Assembly: GCF_946479885.1 (NCBI RefSeq)
Contig: NZ_CAMLHM010000049.1
Location: forward strand, 1-29,065
Reading direction: 5' to 3'
Source of the DNA: an uncultured Devosia sp.
GTDB taxonomy: Bacteria > Pseudomonadota > Alphaproteobacteria > Rhizobiales > Devosiaceae
DNA: 29,065 nucleotides
A program made the translations under genes and the position numbers. The notes under the pieces are model-generated. The model was not told the DNA's origin. It did no database searches and saw only the letters and a list, made by a program, of their open reading frames with translations. This document shows, piece after piece, positions 14,931 through 22,098 of this stretch (positions within the stretch are counted from its first letter, which is position 1; each line of letters starts with the position of its first letter).

Positions 14931-16277
14931 ATGCTTGCGTTTTCCCACCCCGATTTTGCCCGTGGCCGCCGTATCGCCGTGATCGGCGGCGGCGTTGCCG
15001 GTCTGTCCGCTGCCTGGCTGCTGAGCCGGCAGCACCAGGTGACGCTCTACGAAAAGGAAGCGTGGCTGGGCGGCCATGCCCATACGGTGGATGTCGAAAC
15101 GCCCCGTGGGCCGGTGGCGGTGGATACCGGTTTCATCGTCTACAACCAGGCCAACTATCCCAACTTCACGGCGCTGCTGGATCACCTCAAGGTGGCGAGC
15201 ACCGAGACGCATATGTCGTTTGCCGCCTCGATCGGCGAGGGCCGGTTCGAATATTCGAGCGACCTGCGGGGGCTGGTGGGACAGAAGCGGAACCTGGCCC
15301 GGCCCGGCTACTGGCAGATGCTTGCCGACATCGTGCGGTTCTATACCCATGCCGAAAGCCTGCTCGACAGCCCCGAAATCGAGGGCATGACGCTGGGTGA
15401 GTTCCTCACCCAGCATGGCTATTCGGCGCCGCTGGTGGACCTGCATGTGCTGCCGATGTGCGCGGCGATCTGGTCGAGCTCGGCCGAGGCGATCCGCGGC
15501 TTTCCGATGCGGGCCTTCGTGCGGTTCTTTTCCAGCCACCAGCTGTTCAAGATCGGCGGGCGGGCGCTGTGGCGCACGGTCCAGGGCGGCAGCCGCAGCT
15601 ATGTCGAGGCATTGCTGGCCGATTTTGCCAGCCCCGTGCAGCACCGGGCGGCGGCAAGGGCCATCCACCGCCATGGCGGCTGGGTGAGCGTCGAGGATGT
15701 CGCGGGCGGGCGCGACACGTTCGACGACGTGGTGATTGCCAGCCATGCCGACCAGGCACTGGCGCTGCTCGACGATGCCGACGGACTGGAGCGGCAGGTG
15801 CTCGGGGCGTTCCGCTATACAAGCAACCGGGCCGTTTTGCATGACGACCCGACGCTTATGCCGCGGCGCAAGCATGTTTGGGCGAGCTGGAACTATATTG
15901 GCGGCGACGACGATGCCGGCAAAGATGCGCTCTGCGTGACCTACTGGATGAACCGGCTGCAGAATCTGGATCGGCGCCACCCGATCCTTCTGACACTGAA
16001 CCCGACGCGCGAACCGCGCGAGGGGGCGTTCAAGCAGAGCTATGACTATGAGCATCCGCTGTTCGACCAGCCGGCGCTGTCGGCGCAGAAGCGGCTCTGG
16101 GAATTGCAGGGCCGGCGCGGCACCTGGTTCTGCGGCAGCTATTTCGGCTATGGCTTCCATGAGGATGGGCTGCAATCGGGCCTGGCCGTGGCCGAGAATT
16201 TCGGGGTTTCCCGGCCCTGGGCGACGCCGCCCAACCGGATTGCCGAGGCGCCCGTTCAGCTCCAGGCCGCCGAATGA
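14931..16277 (+). CDS. FAD/NAD(P)-binding oxidoreductase, flavin amine-oxidase type
   Basis: 448-aa flavoprotein. The dinucleotide-binding site VIGGGVAGLSAAWLLS is at the N-terminus, followed by LYEKEAWLGGHAHTV and VDTGFIVYN, typical of the subgroup found beside DUF1365 and annotated in other bacteria as linked to cyclopropane or modified fatty acids. A C-terminal FAD-contact region includes GTWFCGSYFGYGFHEDGL. The start is uncertain: ATG 14931 stands 13 nt after AGAGGA, and a TTG at 14919 is too close to it. Its stop overlaps the DUF1365 start (ATGA), so the two are translated together. A role in modifying unsaturated membrane acyl chains is inferred from neighbours. Confidence 0.88.
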   Translation: MLAFSHPDFARGRRIAVIGGGVAGLSAAWLLSRQHQVTLYEKEAWLGGHAHTVDVETPRGPVAVDTGFIVYNQANYPNFTALLDHLKVASTETHMSFAASIGEGRFEYSSDLRGLVGQKRNLARPGYWQMLADIVRFYTHAESLLDSPEIEGMTLGEFLTQHGYSAPLVDLHVLPMCAAIWSSSAEAIRGFPMRAFVRFFSSHQLFKIGGRALWRTVQGGSRSYVEALLADFASPVQHRAAARAIHRHGGWVSVEDVAGGRDTFDDVVIASHADQALALLDDADGLERQVLGAFRYTSNRAVLHDDPTLMPRRKHVWASWNYIGGDDDAGKDALCVTYWMNRLQNLDRRHPILLTLNPTREPREGAFKQSYDYEHPLFDQPALSAQKRLWELQGRRGTWFCGSYFGYGFHEDGLQSGLAVAENFGVSRPWATPPNRIAEAPVQLQAAE

Positions 16278-16990
16278 CGGCGAGCGCCATCTATACCGGG
16301 ATGGTGGTGCACAAGCGGCTGCGGCCCAAGCGGCACAAGCTGCGCTACCGGGTGTTTGCGCTGCTGCTGGACCTGGACGAATTGCCCCACCTCTCGCTGC
16401 GCTGGCTGGCGGTCAACCGCTGGGGGCTGCTCAGCTTTCGCGAAAGCGATCATGGCGATGGCGGGGCGCTGCGGCCCTGGGTGGCGGCGCGGCTGGCCGA
16501 GGCCGGCATGGTGGCCGATGGGCCGGTGCGCATGCTGTGCTATCCGCGCATGCTGGGCTATGTGTTCAATCCGCTGACGGTCTATTTCTGCCACCGGGCC
16601 GACGGTACGCTGGCGGCGGTGATCCACGAGGTGCACAACACGCATGGCGAGCGCCATGCCTATGTGCTGCCGGGTGGCGAGGGGACGGTGCGGCACAGCT
16701 GCGCCAAGACGTTCTTCGTCTCGCCCTTCATGCCGATGGACTGCGTCTATCACTTCACCATCAGCCCGCCGGGGGACGGCGTGAGCGTTGCCATCCTCGA
16801 AAGCGACAGCGATGGACCGATGCTGACCGCGACCTTTGCGGGGGAGCGGTCCGAACTGACCGATGCCGGCCTGCGGCAGGCCGTGCTGTCGCATCCGCTG
16901 ATGACGCTCAAGGTGACGGCGGCGATCCATTGGGAGGCCGTCAAGCTGCTGCTCAAAGGGTTGCGGGTCTATCCGCACCGGGCGTCATAG
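16274..16990 (+). CDS. DUF1365 domain-containing protein
   Basis: 238-aa protein. Motifs seen: IYTGMVVHKRLRPKRHKLRYRVF at the N-terminus, then RMLCYPRMLGYVFNPLTVYFCH, VIHEVHNTHGERHAY and KTFFVSPFMPMDCVYHF, all standard for DUF1365. It overlaps the FAD oxidoreductase gene by four bases (ATGA). The biochemical role is not settled in my knowledge; family members cluster with cyclopropane-fatty-acid-type methyltransferases and flavin oxidases. Its 3' end overlaps that of the convergent SDR gene by six bases. Confidence 0.9.
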   Translation: MTASAIYTGMVVHKRLRPKRHKLRYRVFALLLDLDELPHLSLRWLAVNRWGLLSFRESDHGDGGALRPWVAARLAEAGMVADGPVRMLCYPRMLGYVFNPLTVYFCHRADGTLAAVIHEVHNTHGERHAYVLPGGEGTVRHSCAKTFFVSPFMPMDCVYHFTISPPGDGVSVAILESDSDGPMLTATFAGERSELTDAGLRQAVLSHPLMTLKVTAAIHWEAVKLLLKGLRVYPHRAS

Positions 16991-17755
16991 CCGGCGCACC
17001 ATGCGGCGGGTGATGGCAAAGAAGGGGCCATAGGGCAGGCTGCCCAGCAGCTTCATCGCCAGCGTCATCTGCCAGGGGAAGACGATCTCGAAGCGGCCGC
17101 GTTCGAGGCCTTTGATGATGGCGCCGATGGCCTCGTCGGTATCGATGAGGAAGGGCATGGGGAACTTGTTCTTGCGCGTCAGCGGGGTATCGACGAAGCC
17201 GGGATTGATCAGGGTCACCTCGACATTGTCGGCTTCGAGCTCGGGCTTGAGCGATTCCGTCATGGCGATGAGGCCGGCCTTGCTGGCGGCATAGGCGGCG
17301 GCGGTGGGCAGGCCGCGATAGCCGGCCACCGAGGCGACCACGGCAATGCGGCCGGCGCGACGCTGGCGCAGCAGCGGCAGCAGAGCCCCCAGGCTATGGA
17401 CCGCGCCCATCAGGTTGGTGTCGATGACATGGGCGAACTTGGCCGTATCGAACTTTTCGGCGGTCACCTCGCTATTGGTGCCGGCATTGAGAATGGCGAG
17501 GGTGATCGGGCCAGCCTCGGCCTCGATACGCGTAATGGCGGCACGGACCGCCGCTTCATCGGTGACGTCGAGCGGGATGGGGATGATGGCGCCGGGCCCC
17601 CTGGCTTCGGCGGCGAGGGAAAGCAGGTCGGCCTCGGTGCGGGCGCTGGCGGCAACGGTCATGCCGCGGGCGGCGAGCGCCAAGGCGAGGCCCCGGCCGA
17701 TGCCGGTGCCTGCGCCGGTGATCCATGCCGTGCCGGTGAAAGTCTCGCGCGCCAT
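16985..17755 (-). CDS. Short-chain dehydrogenase/reductase
   Basis: 256-aa NAD(P)-dependent oxidoreductase of the classical SDR type. Seen: cofactor motif TGAGTGIG (13-20), LNAG (89-92), N114, catalytic S142, Y155 and K159 (YAASK). A proline/hydrophobic C-terminus (PWQMTLAMKLLGSLPYGPFF) suggests membrane contact, as in SDR members acting on lipids. Convergent with, and overlapping, the DUF1365 gene, so it probably belongs to the same functional group. Substrate unknown. Confidence 0.9.
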   Translation of the reverse strand: MARETFTGTAWITGAGTGIGRGLALALAARGMTVAASARTEADLLSLAAEARGPGAIIPIPLDVTDEAAVRAAITRIEAEAGPITLAILNAGTNSEVTAEKFDTAKFAHVIDTNLMGAVHSLGALLPLLRQRRAGRIAVVASVAGYRGLPTAAAYAASKAGLIAMTESLKPELEADNVEVTLINPGFVDTPLTRKNKFPMPFLIDTDEAIGAIIKGLERGRFEIVFPWQMTLAMKLLGSLPYGPFFAITRRMVRRL

Positions 17756-17847
17756 ATGTGTGGGTCCTTGCTCGTGGTCTCGGGCAAGATACGGGAGTTG
17801 GGGGCGAAAGGTTTCGGGATTTCGCTGCTGCGAGACCGCAGTCGTCT

Positions 17848-17975
17848 CCTTCCCCCTTGCGGGGAGGGATCAAGGGTGGGGGTGGTTTGGTCCCGATATC
17901 GGGGCGCTCGTCCCCCACCCAGCTGCGCTAGGGCCGCTGGCCCAAGCTTCGCTTCCCTCCCCGCAAGGGGGAGGG
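17848..17975. repeat. Interspersed palindromic repeat, family 1 (copy E)
   Basis: Left arm CCTTCCCCCTTGCGGGGAGG begins at 17848; the right arm CCCTCCCCGCAAGGGGGAGG begins at 17955. Inner layer GGGTGGGGGT / CCCCCACCC, and a third-type centre with hairpin GGGCC-GCT-GGCCC. It fills much of the 290-bp gap between the SDR and Gfo/Idh/MocA genes. Confidence 0.85.
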
Positions 17976-18003
17976 TGGTCGGTGGATGGCAACGGACATG
18001 GAT

Positions 18004-18019
18004 TCCGGCCTTCGCCGGA
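18004..18019. repeat. Short GC hairpin repeat (ATTCCGGC-type)
   Basis: TCCGGC-CTTC-GCCGGA forms a perfect 6-bp stem with a tetraloop, inside the common genome-repeat motif GATTCCGGCCTTCGCCGGAT. It lies 27 bp beyond the 3' end of the Gfo/Idh/MocA gene and could help end its transcript, but no T-tract follows. Confidence 0.5.
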
Positions 18020-18045
18020 TGACATCGCGGTGGCGGGACTTGCCG

Positions 18046-19326
18046 TTACAGCCTCACCAGCGTCCCGACATTGACCGGCAGGCCCGTGGCGAAGGACTGG
18101 TTGGCGGCGATGCCGGTGAGGATCGAGAGGGCGCCGTCGCGGTCGTTGGCGCCGTAGCCGGGCTTGGGCGTGGCATTGCCGAAGATTTCCTCGAGCATGA
18201 TCTTGTCGCCGCCGCCATGGCCGCCTTCGCCGGCAGGGACGTGCACGACCCGGGACTCGCCATGCAGCGGGAAGTGGTAGAGGTCGACGCCCTTGGCGGC
18301 GCCTTCTGCCATCGAGGTCGAGCCGGCATTGATGTAGGAGGTTTCGCGCACCATCAGCTCGAGGCGGCCGCCGGTGCCGTTGATGGCGACGTTGAAGCCT
18401 TCCCAGGGCGCATAGGCATAGAGCGAATAGGTCATGACCGCCTTGTTGCGGTAGCGGACCATGACATTCATCGTGTCCTCGATGGAGATGCCGTCACCGA
18501 ACACGTTCTGGTCGCGCTGGTAGCCGTCTTCCTTTTCGGCGTCCCAATAGAGACCCTTCTGGACGGGGTTGGCGGTCAGGTCGATGGCGAACTTGTCATC
18601 CTTGGCCGCCTCGACGCCCGTGGTGCGGGTATAGGGCGTGAAGACGCCACGCTCCTCGGCATTGGCCCGGCCGTAGAATTTGAGGTCGCCCATGGCAAAG
18701 ACGGTGTCGGGCTGGCTGCCGAGCCAGAAGTTGACGAGGTCGAAATGGTGGGTCGACTTATGCACCATCAGGCCACCCGAATTGCGCTTGTCGCGGTGCC
18801 AGCGGCGGAAATAGTCGGCGCCGTGGCGGGTATCGAGCAGCCATTCGAAATGCACCGAAGTCGGGGTGCCGATGGCGCCTTGGGCGATCAGTTCGCGCAG
18901 GGCCGAATTGTGCGGGGCATAGCGGTAGTTGAAGGTAACGCGCACCGACTTGCCCGTGCGCTCGACGGCGTCGAGGATGGCCTGGCACTTTTCGGGATCG
19001 GTGGTCATCGGCTTTTCGGTGATGACGTCGCAGCCAGCTTCCAGGGCGGCGATGATGTATTTGTGGTGGGTGCGGTCGATCGAGGTGACGATCACCGTAT
19101 CGGGCTTGGTCTGGCCCAGCATGGTGGCGAAATCGCCGGCCTTGTAGGTGGGAACGGCCTCGCCCTTCAATTCGTCCGATATGACGCGGTTGGTATAGTC
19201 CATGCGCACCTGGTTGGTGTCGCACAGCGCAACGAGCCTTGAATGTGCGCGATGGGGGCCCAGAATGGCCTCATAAAACATCCGCGCGCGACCCCCGGTC
19301 CCCACGATCGCGTAGGTCTTGGCCAT
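18046..19326 (-). CDS. Gfo/Idh/MocA family oxidoreductase
   Basis: 426-aa NAD(P)-dependent dehydrogenase, probably for a sugar, inositol or sugar acid. Seen: Rossmann motif AIVGTGGRARMFYEAI at the N-terminus, the family EKP motif (E104-K105-P106 in VITEKPMTTD), and a C-terminal GFO_IDH_MocA-type domain including SGGLMVHKSTHHFDLVNFWLG. The ATG at 19326 is preceded by GGAGAAG at a good distance; an upstream frame to 19392 is not needed. It is divergent from a GntR/FCD regulator, which likely controls it. Substrate cannot be read from sequence. Confidence 0.9.
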   Translation of the reverse strand: MAKTYAIVGTGGRARMFYEAILGPHRAHSRLVALCDTNQVRMDYTNRVISDELKGEAVPTYKAGDFATMLGQTKPDTVIVTSIDRTHHKYIIAALEAGCDVITEKPMTTDPEKCQAILDAVERTGKSVRVTFNYRYAPHNSALRELIAQGAIGTPTSVHFEWLLDTRHGADYFRRWHRDKRNSGGLMVHKSTHHFDLVNFWLGSQPDTVFAMGDLKFYGRANAEERGVFTPYTRTTGVEAAKDDKFAIDLTANPVQKGLYWDAEKEDGYQRDQNVFGDGISIEDTMNVMVRYRNKAVMTYSLYAYAPWEGFNVAINGTGGRLELMVRETSYINAGSTSMAEGAAKGVDLYHFPLHGESRVVHVPAGEGGHGGGDKIMLEEIFGNATPKPGYGANDRDGALSILTGIAANQSFATGLPVNVGTLVRL

Positions 19327-19379
19327 TCGTCTTCTCCAGTCCCGATAACACTTTGCCCATGGACGGGCGTTGATCATGC

Positions 19380-19395
19380 ATCTACCATACAAGAT
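19380..19395. promoter_or_regulatory. Candidate GntR operator between the divergent genes
   Basis: ATCTACCATACAAGAT has short inverted ends (ATCT/AGAT) and lies in the AT-richer middle of the gap, about 55 bp from the Gfo/Idh/MocA start. FCD regulators bind short dyads of this sort, usually upstream of themselves. The symmetry is only 4 bp per side. Confidence 0.25.
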
Positions 19396-19555
19396 TGGAG
19401 GTGCGCACTATTTCTTTTGGTCGCCCGAGCCGGGACAGTCGTCCGTGCGGTGGGCGCCGGGGCGGAACGGGCCCAGAAATCTGTGGACGGCGGCATTCGG
19501 GGGAAGCGTTCCGGCGCTTATCCGGCACATGGTCGACAAAGGGGAATCAGGACAG

Positions 19556-20233
19556 GTGGCGGCAAGCGTGCTCGAGGCGAGGGAAGAGACCATGGCGCTG
19601 CGCGTCGTCGGCGCGCTGCGCGACGATATCGTGACCATGGCGCTCAAGCCCGGCGACGTGATCTCGGAAAGCGATATTGCGGGCCGCTATGGCGTGTCGC
19701 GGCAGCCGGTGCGCGAGGCCTTCATCCGCCTGGCGCAACAGGGGCTGCTGCTGATCCGGCCCAAGCGGGCCACAGTGGTCAAGAAGATTTCGCCCGAAGG
19801 GGTGCGGCAATCGCGGTTCATCCGCGAGAGCATCGAGGTGGAGATCATCCGTCGCGTGGCCGCCAATCCGGGTCCGGATGCGGCCGGCGTGCTCAAGGCC
19901 CTGATCGTCGACCAGGAGGTGGCTTCTGCCGCCGACGACCACCGGGGTTTCCATACGTTGGACGAGTTGTTCCACCGCACATTGGCGCGGCTGGCGGGCG
20001 TCGAATATGCCTGGCAGCTGATCGACGACCACAAGATGCAGCTCGATCGGGTGCGCTACCTGACGCTTGGCGTCTCGTCGTCGCAGGTGGCGATCGGCGA
20101 GCACAAGATCATCGCCGCGGCGGTGGCGGCAGGTGATGTGGCCGGCGCGGAAGCCGCGATGCGGGCGCATCTGGCGCGGGCCGAATTGCTGCTGAGCCAG
20201 ACGATCGCGGATTACCCTGATTATTTCGAGTAG
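19556..20233 (+). CDS. GntR family transcriptional regulator (FCD subfamily)
   Basis: About 225-aa DNA-binding regulator. An N-terminal winged helix (VVGALRDDIVTMALKPGD, then SESDIAGRYGVSRQPVREAF) is followed by an all-helical FCD ligand domain with the expected metal-type histidines (HTLDELFHRTL and IGEHKIIAAAV). Start: GTG 19556 has AAAGGGGAA 9 nt upstream; ATG 19529 (234 aa) lacks a ribosome site but is in frame. It is divergent from the Gfo/Idh/MocA gene, the arrangement typical for a sugar-acid-responsive repressor. Confidence 0.88.
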   Translation: MAASVLEAREETMALRVVGALRDDIVTMALKPGDVISESDIAGRYGVSRQPVREAFIRLAQQGLLLIRPKRATVVKKISPEGVRQSRFIRESIEVEIIRRVAANPGPDAAGVLKALIVDQEVASAADDHRGFHTLDELFHRTLARLAGVEYAWQLIDDHKMQLDRVRYLTLGVSSSQVAIGEHKIIAAAVAAGDVAGAEAAMRAHLARAELLLSQTIADYPDYFE

Positions 20234-20249
20234 GCGCCATCGCCGCACT

Positions 20250-20380
20250 CCCTCCCACCGGGGAGCACGGGTGGGGTATTGCTGGCGCGGTGTTCGCGGA
20301 GAGAGACCCCCGCCCTGCTCGATCACGGACTTAGCAAGTGCTAAGTCCTATCCCGCTTCCCTCCCCCCAGGGGGGAGCGT
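20250..20380. repeat. Interspersed palindromic repeat, family 1 (copy F, diverged)
   Basis: Left arm CCCTCCCACCGGGGAG and right arm CCCTCCCCCCAGGGGGGAGC are decayed relative to other copies. The central hairpin is intact, GGACTTAGCA paired with TGCTAAGTCC around AG. It occupies the 182-bp gap between the GntR and aldo/keto reductase genes. Confidence 0.75.
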
Positions 20381-20415
20381 GGCCGACTGCATGGCCGGCG
20401 CAATAGGAGACAAGC

Positions 20416-21390
20416 ATGAAGACACGGCGGTTGGGCAAGACGGGCTTTGAGGTCAGCGAAATCGGGCTGGGCTGCTGGCAGCTTGGGGGCGATTTCGGAC
20501 CTGTCGGCGACGATACCGCCAAGGCCATTCTCGACGCCGCCAATGCTGCCGGCGTGAGCTTCTGGGATACGGCGGACGTTTATGGCGGCGGGTTGAGTGA
20601 GAGCCGGATCGGGGCGCATGCCAAGGCACCAGGTGTGCATGTGGCGACCAAGCTGGGACGCGGCAGCGGGCTCTTTCCCGACAATTATTCCAAGGACGGT
20701 ATCCGTGCGAGTCTGGTGGGATCGGCGCAGCGCCTGGGCGTCGCGACGCTCGATCTGGCGCAGATCCACTGCGTGCCGACGCCTGTGCTGCGCGATGGGC
20801 GGATTTTTGGCTGGATGGACGAACTCAGGGACGAGGGGCTGATGCGCCATTGGGGCGCCAGCGTCGAGACCATCGAAGAGGGATTGCTGTGCCTCGAGCA
20901 GCCGGGCTGCGCGACGCTGCAGATCATCTTCAACCTGTTCCGGCAGGATGCCGCCAAGGAATTGCTGCCCAAGGCGGCTGAGCGCGACGTCGGCATCATC
21001 GTGCGGCTGCCATTGGCCAGCGGGCTGCTGAGCGGAAAATACGACAAGGCAACGCGGTTCGATGCCAGCGACCATCGCAATTACAATGCCGACGGCAAGG
21101 CGTTTTCGGTGGGCGAGACCTTTTCGGGCCTGCCATTCGAGCGCGGCGTGGAACTGGTGGGCGAATTGCGCGGGCTGGCGCCCGAAGCCATGCCGATGAG
21201 CCAGTTTGCACTGCGCTGGATTCTCGATCATCCGCAGGTGTCGACGGTCATTGCCGGGGTGAGCAAGCCGGAACAACTGGCCGACAATGTCGCGGCCAGC
21301 GAGCAGAAGTCGTTGTTCCCCGCGCTGATGGGGCGGCTGAGCGAGTGGTACGAGACCGAGGTGAAGCCGGCGATCCGGGGCGGGGTTTAG
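20416..21390 (+). CDS. Aldo/keto reductase
   Basis: 324-aa NADPH-dependent oxidoreductase with a TIM-barrel. Catalytic tetrad visible as D51, Y56 (DTADVYGGG), K79 (ATKLG) and H118 (AQIHCV). The NADP-binding C-terminal part VSTVIAGVSKPEQLADNV is present. AGGAG lies 6 nt before the ATG. It points the same way as the GntR gene and ends directly against the brnA stop with no spacer. Substrate unknown; members reduce sugars, aldehydes and ketones. Confidence 0.92.
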   Translation: MKTRRLGKTGFEVSEIGLGCWQLGGDFGPVGDDTAKAILDAANAAGVSFWDTADVYGGGLSESRIGAHAKAPGVHVATKLGRGSGLFPDNYSKDGIRASLVGSAQRLGVATLDLAQIHCVPTPVLRDGRIFGWMDELRDEGLMRHWGASVETIEEGLLCLEQPGCATLQIIFNLFRQDAAKELLPKAAERDVGIIVRLPLASGLLSGKYDKATRFDASDHRNYNADGKAFSVGETFSGLPFERGVELVGELRGLAPEAMPMSQFALRWILDHPQVSTVIAGVSKPEQLADNVAASEQKSLFPALMGRLSEWYETEVKPAIRGGV

Positions 21391-21666
21391 CTATCGCCCC
21401 TGATGGGCCTTCACATAGGCCTTGAGCACATCCTGCATGCGGGTGATGTGGCCTTTTCCCTGGCTTTTGAAGTAGTTGAAGACTTCTGGGTCGAGCTTGA
21501 GATGGACCGAGGTGGTACCTCTTGGCTCGACCCAAACAGCGTTCTTCCAGAAGTCGTCGCCAAGCTCGGGACCTTCTGGGGCGTTGGGATTGTGATGAAT
21601 TTCACCAGCATCCTTCATGCGGCGAAGCTCAGCCAGCGATACCCGCTTCCAGTTTTCTTCGGTCAC
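21391..21666 (-). CDS. brnA: BrnA family antitoxin
   Basis: 91-aa antitoxin and DNA-binding autoregulator of a type II toxin-antitoxin pair. Seen: a BrnA-type N-terminus (ENWKRVSLAELRRM), the PEGPELGDDFWKNA segment, and a C-terminal ribbon-helix-helix (TTSVHLKLDPEVFNYFKSQG...TRMQDVLKAYV). It starts with GTG at 21666, preceded by a near-perfect AAGGAGG, and overlaps the toxin gene by 38 bp, so translation is coupled. Toxin first, antitoxin second is the normal BrnTA order. Confidence 0.9.
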   Translation of the reverse strand: MTEENWKRVSLAELRRMKDAGEIHHNPNAPEGPELGDDFWKNAVWVEPRGTTSVHLKLDPEVFNYFKSQGKGHITRMQDVLKAYVKAHQGR

Positions 21667-21904
21667 GTCGACCTCCTTGCCAAGCTGAAATCAGCCTGAT
21701 GACGCCATCTCGGTCGGTGTGAACAACAACGTAGCAAACGTCGTCGACCATGCCGATCGACTTATAGCGAACCTCGCCGTAGTCATGCCGACGATCTTCC
21801 GTCGTCACTGTTGGCCCGTCAAAAATCAGGGCAGCAACGAAAATATCAACGCCATGCTTGGCAAGATTGAGCTGGCGCTTTGCGTCGTTCCATTCGAAGT
21901 CCAA
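21629..21904 (-). CDS. brnT: BrnT family toxin (RelE-like ribonuclease)
   Basis: 91-aa toxin, expected to cleave RNA and stop growth when free of BrnA. The motif FEWNDAKRQLNLAKHGVDF-like N-terminus (here KHGVDIFVAA), the FDGP...EDRRHDYGEVRYKSIG core and C-terminal RLISAWQGGRRDRRKLE define the family. Where most BrnT read ISAR, this one reads ISAW. First gene of the pair; its promoter region (21905-22015) holds an operator-like palindrome. No strong ribosome site is seen before the ATG. Confidence 0.9.
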   Translation of the reverse strand: MDFEWNDAKRQLNLAKHGVDIFVAALIFDGPTVTTEDRRHDYGEVRYKSIGMVDDVCYVVVHTDRDGVIRLISAWQGGRRDRRKLEAGIAG

Positions 21905-21987
21905 TTGTGCAGTTCCTTGCAGAGGGATCGCATTTTGCTGTCATGTCGCACCACCTGTGAACTGCGCTTCTTCGAACGCTGATTCTT

Positions 21988-22015
21988 GTGTACATAAAAC
22001 GTGTACACCCGTCAA
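21988..22015 (-). promoter_or_regulatory. brnTA promoter with palindromic operator
   Basis: GTGTACA (21988-21994) and TGTACAC (22002-22008) form a perfect inverted repeat with a 7-bp spacer. On the minus strand TTGACG (22015-22010) is a good -35, and the palindrome covers the spacer and -10 zone. This fits autorepression by BrnA, which is the known behaviour of BrnTA systems. Confidence 0.6.
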
Positions 22016-22098
22016 GCGCCTGTGACGCCCCTAGCGGATCGTCCTTCACGTCCCTACGTTGTGCGTCAACAACAAGAACCGGTCTCCCGAGTAGTCCC

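Noticed and set aside
14910..16175. 421-codon frame antisense to the FAD oxidoreductase gene
   Set aside because: Shadow frame without motifs opposite a well-supported flavoprotein.
17986..19242. 418-codon frame antisense to the Gfo/Idh/MocA gene
   Set aside because: Shadow frame; the minus-strand gene has clear Rossmann and EKP motifs.
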